A stretch of DNA of 9,155 nucleotides from Phytoactinopolyspora endophytica (GTDB lineage Bacteria; Actinomycetota; Actinomycetes; Jiangellales; Jiangellaceae), in NCBI RefSeq assembly GCF_004138495.1, contig NZ_ML142871.1, positions 26,602 through 35,756 on the forward strand. Direction: 5' to 3'. Made by a program: the position numbers and the translations under genes. The notes beneath the pieces were generated by a model, which saw nothing but the letters and a program-made list of their open reading frames with translations, was not told the DNA's origin and did no database searches. Shown one piece after another: positions 6,502-9,155 of this stretch (positions are counted from its first letter, which is position 1; the number at the start of each line of letters is the position of its first letter).

Positions 6502-7350
6502 ATGAGCGCCGATCACTCTCCGGCTGGAGAACCAGCCCGGATGCTCGAGCTGTTGTGGGGAACGGCGAGCCCGCCGAGCCGCGGCCCCAAGCCCGCCCTG
6601 AGCCTGGCGAAGATCGTGGACGCGGCGGTGCAGATCGCCGACGCTGAAGGGCTCGCCGCCCTGTCGATGCGCCGGGTCGCCGAGGAGCTCGGCTTCACCA
6701 CCATGTCGCTCTACCGGTACGTCTCCGGCAAAGAAGATCTGCTCGAGCTGATGCAGGACGCTGCGGCCGCTCCCCCGCCCGACGTGGACCTGGACAGCAT
6801 GCCGGACGACTGGCGAGGCGCGGCCCGGTGGTGGGCCACGCACAACATCGAGATGTTCCGCCGCCATCCATGGTTCATGGACATCCCGCTCAGTGGCCCG
6901 CCCATGGGCCCGAACCAGGTGCGCTGGATGGACCGGCTACTCGGTGCGCTCGCCGGCACGGGCCTATCGCCCGGCGAGAAGATGGGCGTGCTGACGCTGC
7001 TCAGCACCTGGGCGCTCAGCGCAGGGCGGCTGGAGCTCTCCATCATGGAAGGCGCCTCCCGGACGGGCGTCGAGCCCGACGATTGGGATCCGCTCTACGG
7101 GCAGCTGCTGTCCAAGGTGGTCGAGGCGGAAGAGTTTCCGGCGCTCGCGGAGATACTCACTGCGGGGATCTTCAGCGGTCCTGAGCCCGACGGAGATGAG
7201 GGGAACACCGCTGACCAGCCCGGTGACCCTGAAGGCGCGGAGTTCAGCGACGACTTGACCTTCGGGCTCGAGGTGATCCTGGACGGCGTCGAGGCCTTGA
7301 TCGCTCGGCGAATGACCACGTCAGGCCGGGACTCGGCGTCGAAACCGTAG
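6502..7350 (+). CDS. TetR-family transcriptional repressor (TetR_C_1 type)
   Basis: This 282-residue regulator has an N-terminal TetR DNA-binding domain at about 35-80: LSLAKIVDAAVQIADAEGLAALSMRRVAEELGFTTMSLYRYVSGKEDLL, with the helix-turn-helix near 55-74 (given here only as family pattern). The larger ligand domain (about 100-270; HPWFMDIP, GPNQVRWMDRLLGAL) resembles the TetR_C_1 group that includes tetracycline repressor and regulators of drug pumps. Residues 226-251 form an acidic, Gly/Pro-rich segment that is probably a loop. ATG 6502 has GAGGGG five bases upstream. The gene is divergent from drrA-like with a shared AT-rich control region, so it most likely represses the exporter/methyltransferase operon and itself until it binds an inducer. 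Its last 30 bp overlap the 3' end of the convergent gene. Confidence 0.93.
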   Translation: MSADHSPAGEPARMLELLWGTASPPSRGPKPALSLAKIVDAAVQIADAEGLAALSMRRVAEELGFTTMSLYRYVSGKEDLLELMQDAAAAPPPDVDLDSMPDDWRGAARWWATHNIEMFRRHPWFMDIPLSGPPMGPNQVRWMDRLLGALAGTGLSPGEKMGVLTLLSTWALSAGRLELSIMEGASRTGVEPDDWDPLYGQLLSKVVEAEEFPALAEILTAGIFSGPEPDGDEGNTADQPGDPEGAEFSDDLTFGLEVILDGVEALIARRMTTSGRDSASKP

Positions 7351-7758
7351 GACAGCGTAGATCGCCAGGGCGAAACAGACCGCCGTGCCGGCGATGCAGG
7401 TAAAGACGGTCAGGTTCATCCAGAGCGGCACCAGGTCGATCGTCGTCCCGTCCGCCCAGACGCACCGATGCGACACCGGAAGCAGAGAATCCTCGATTCT
7501 CGCCGGCTGACCTCCCGGAGCCGGGTTCGCGCTCATGCACGGGCGATAGGGGCGGGTATCGAACCCCACCATCAGCCCCCATCCGTAGACGGCGTAGCCG
7601 ACAGAGCTGAACAGGATGGCACCCTCCAGCCACCTGAATTGCTCCTTATCGGAGACCATCAGACGGAGCGTCACTGCGCTGTGCAGCACTTTGCCGACCG
7701 GGACGAGGTGTGCGGTGACCCACAGGATGATGAGGAACCAGATGAGCGCGTCGTCCAC
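7321..7758 (-). CDS. Small three-helix membrane protein, function unknown
   Basis: I do not recognise this 145-residue protein. It has three hydrophobic segments (about 4-22, 44-66 and 109-136). The charge pattern is acidic N-terminus (MDDA), Lys/Arg in the 23-42 loop and RFRRR at the C-terminus, which predicts N-out, C-in topology. The 67-108 loop would be extracytoplasmic and holds Cys74 and Cys99, which could form a disulfide; the sequence is also Trp-rich. GTG 7758 begins 3 nt after the stop of the gamma-glutamyltransferase-family gene, so the two are probably co-translated. A purely DNA-level shadow is unlikely because hydrophobic segments and charge bias are coherent in this frame only. 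The gene ends inside the 3' end of tetR (30-bp convergent overlap). Confidence 0.75.
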   Translation of the reverse strand: MDDALIWFLIILWVTAHLVPVGKVLHSAVTLRLMVSDKEQFRWLEGAILFSSVGYAVYGWGLMVGFDTRPYRPCMSANPAPGGQPARIEDSLLPVSHRCVWADGTTIDLVPLWMNLTVFTCIAGTAVCFALAIYAVLRFRRRVPA

Positions 7759-7761
7759 AGG

Positions 7762-9155
7762 TCACCGGCCCACGGCGTAACCCTGCGCCCCACGGGGATT
7801 GGCGGCGGCGCGCAGAAACCCGTCGGCCGAGCGGCTGGTCGCCGATATCCGTCCGAGGCTCCAGTCGCCCTCGACGACGACGTCGTGCCCCCGGTCCCGT
7901 AGCGCCCGGACAGTCTCCTCGCCCGCTCGCGCCTCGATGTGCATGCGGCCCGGGACGGCGGCCCGCGGGTAGAACGACGACGTGAAGTGCGACGTGTGCC
8001 ACGCCGGCGTGTCGATGGCGCTCTGCATGTCCATGCCATGGTGGACACGGTGCAGGAACCACAGCAGGGACCACTGGTCCTGCTGGTCGCCGCCAGGCGT
8101 GCCGAACGCGGTGATCTCGCCGTCGCGCACCGCCAGCGAGGGTGTCAGCGTGGTGCGGGGACGCTTCCCCGGTGCCAGCGTGTTCGGCAGCCCGTCCTCC
8201 AGCCAGAACATCTGGCCGCGCGTGCCGAGACAGAAGCCCAGGCCAGGGATGATCGGCGCGCCGTGCAGCCAGGACCCGCTGGGCGTCGCGGACACCACAT
8301 TGCCGAACCGGTCGGCCACATCCAGGTGGCACGTATCCCCCTTGGTGGGCCCGAGGGTGGGCTCACCGACCCAGGTGTCGCCCAGGCTCTGCGGGACCAG
8401 TCGCACGGTCGGCAGCCGCGGAATACGGCCACCTGGGCTTCCGGGGCGTAGATCACCGGTGTCCGCGACCGTGGACACCAGGGAGCGGCGCTGCTTCGCG
8501 TACTCAGCCGAGAGCAGGTCGTCCAGGGGCACGTCGGTGAACCCCGGGTCGCCGTAGAACGCCTCCCGGTCGGCGAACGCGAGCTTCGCGCACTCCACGA
8601 CCGTGTGCACGAACTCCGGTCCGGCCGGGTCCATCGAGTCCAGGTCGAAGCCGTCGAGCAGGGACAGCTGCTGTAAGAAGACCGGCGCCTGGCTCCACGG
8701 CCCGGCCTTGTACACCGTGTGGCCGCGGTAGTCGAAGGCGATCGGGTCCTCGACGCTCGCGCGCCAGCCGGCCAGGTCGTCGTAGCCGAGGAGGCCTCGG
8801 TGCTCTCGGCCGCTTTCGTCCATCACCTCGCGCGTCGCGAATTTCGCGATCGACTCGGCGACAAAGCCCTCGTAGAAGATCTCGCGCGCCCGCTCGATCT
8901 GCTCTTCACGGTCGCGCGAAGCCGCCTGCGCCTCGTCGGCGATGCGCTGGTACGTCTCGGCGAGCTCGCGGTTGACGAAGCGAGAGCCCGGCACCGGCGG
9001 TGCGCCGCCGTCGAGGAACAACGACGCCGAGCTGGGCCAGTGCTTCCGGAACCATGGCGCCACCCGCGAGATGACGTTCACGGCCGATCCGCCGATCGGG
9101 AAGCCGCCACCGGCGTACTCGATCGCATAGGCGAGCACGTCGGCCGGCCCGAGGG
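7762..9155 (-). CDS. Gamma-glutamyltransferase-family Ntn hydrolase (N-terminus beyond window)
   Basis: The frame stays open to the right edge, so the first ~100 residues are outside; about 464 codons are seen. This family self-cleaves before a threonine that becomes the nucleophile, giving large and small subunits. The expected site is KGDTCHLDVADRFGNVVSATPSGSW; the Thr codon is 8332-8334, leaving a small subunit of about 190 residues, a normal size. Other family blocks are the AIEYAGGGFPIG start, GPWSQAPVFLQQLSLLDG, ECAKLAFADREAFYGDP, TPSLAVRDGEITAFGTPGGDQQDQW and the closing GDWSLGRISATS. It probably hydrolyses or transfers gamma-glutamyl or related amide groups. The nucleophile context differs from the classic GTTHxS form, so the substrate may not be glutathione. 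It is followed after 3 nt by a small membrane protein gene. Confidence 0.9.
   Translation of the reverse strand, partial: LGPADVLAYAIEYAGGGFPIGGSAVNVISRVAPWFRKHWPSSASLFLDGGAPPVPGSRFVNRELAETYQRIADEAQAASRDREEQIERAREIFYEGFVAESIAKFATREVMDESGREHRGLLGYDDLAGWRASVEDPIAFDYRGHTVYKAGPWSQAPVFLQQLSLLDGFDLDSMDPAGPEFVHTVVECAKLAFADREAFYGDPGFTDVPLDDLLSAEYAKQRRSLVSTVADTGDLRPGSPGGRIPRLPTVRLVPQSLGDTWVGEPTLGPTKGDTCHLDVADRFGNVVSATPSGSWLHGAPIIPGLGFCLGTRGQMFWLEDGLPNTLAPGKRPRTTLTPSLAVRDGEITAFGTPGGDQQDQWSLLWFLHRVHHGMDMQSAIDTPAWHTSHFTSSFYPRAAVPGRMHIEARAGEETVRALRDRGHDVVVEGDWSLGRISATSRSADGFLRAAANPRGAQGYAVGR

Noticed and set aside
5537..6505. Plus-strand 322-codon frame opposite the ABC ATPase
   Set aside because: It mirrors the DrrA-like gene, which has every ABC motif intact; the antisense product shows no recognisable family.
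1..9155. CRISPR array, tRNA/rRNA genes, insertion sequence or phage features
   Set aside because: No regularly spaced repeats, no transposase or integrase frames, no terminal inverted repeats with target duplication, and no cloverleaf or rRNA-like stretches were seen.

Overview
The window is GC-rich, with strong third-position G/C bias, GTG starts, and a NarL-type two-component pair, a DrrAB-type ABC exporter and a TetR repressor. This points to an actinobacterium (Streptomyces/Jiangella/Nocardioides-like soil type); the genus cannot be fixed from the sequence. It is densely coding. Both end genes run off the window.

Layout, left to right: (1) 1-923, minus: N-terminal 307 codons of an FAD-dependent oxidoreductase of the phytoene-dehydrogenase/PYROXD2-like family. 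(2) 924-1210: a 287-bp divergent intergenic region with several small dyads. (3) 1211-3183, plus: a membrane sensor histidine kinase (HisKA_3/HATPase) and a NarL/LuxR-type response regulator, overlapping by 49 nt. (4) 3184-3335: a convergent gap holding a long imperfect inverted repeat, probably a two-way terminator. (5) 3336-6370, minus: a three-gene operon of DrrA-like ATPase, DrrB-like ABC-2 permease and an RlmA/TlrB-family 23S rRNA (guanine-N1) methyltransferase. (6) 6371-6501: an AT-rich divergent control region with a near-consensus promoter for the ABC operon and repeat/dyad operator candidates. (7) 6502-7350, plus: a TetR-family regulator. (8) 7321-9155, minus: a gamma-glutamyltransferase-family enzyme (N-terminus outside the window) and, 3 nt after it, a small three-helix membrane protein of unknown function whose 3' end overlaps tetR by 30 bp.

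The most coherent unit is 3336-7350. A TetR repressor is divergent from a drug exporter that is co-transcribed with a ribosome methyltransferase. This looks like a self-contained, inducible two-layer resistance cassette: efflux plus target modification, plausibly against macrolide-like or other 50S-exit-tunnel ligands. The ligand and the methylated base are inference. The methyltransferase carries unusual internal insertions, one of which includes a 42-bp imperfect duplication. The two-component system and the FAD oxidoreductase show no clear functional tie to the cassette.
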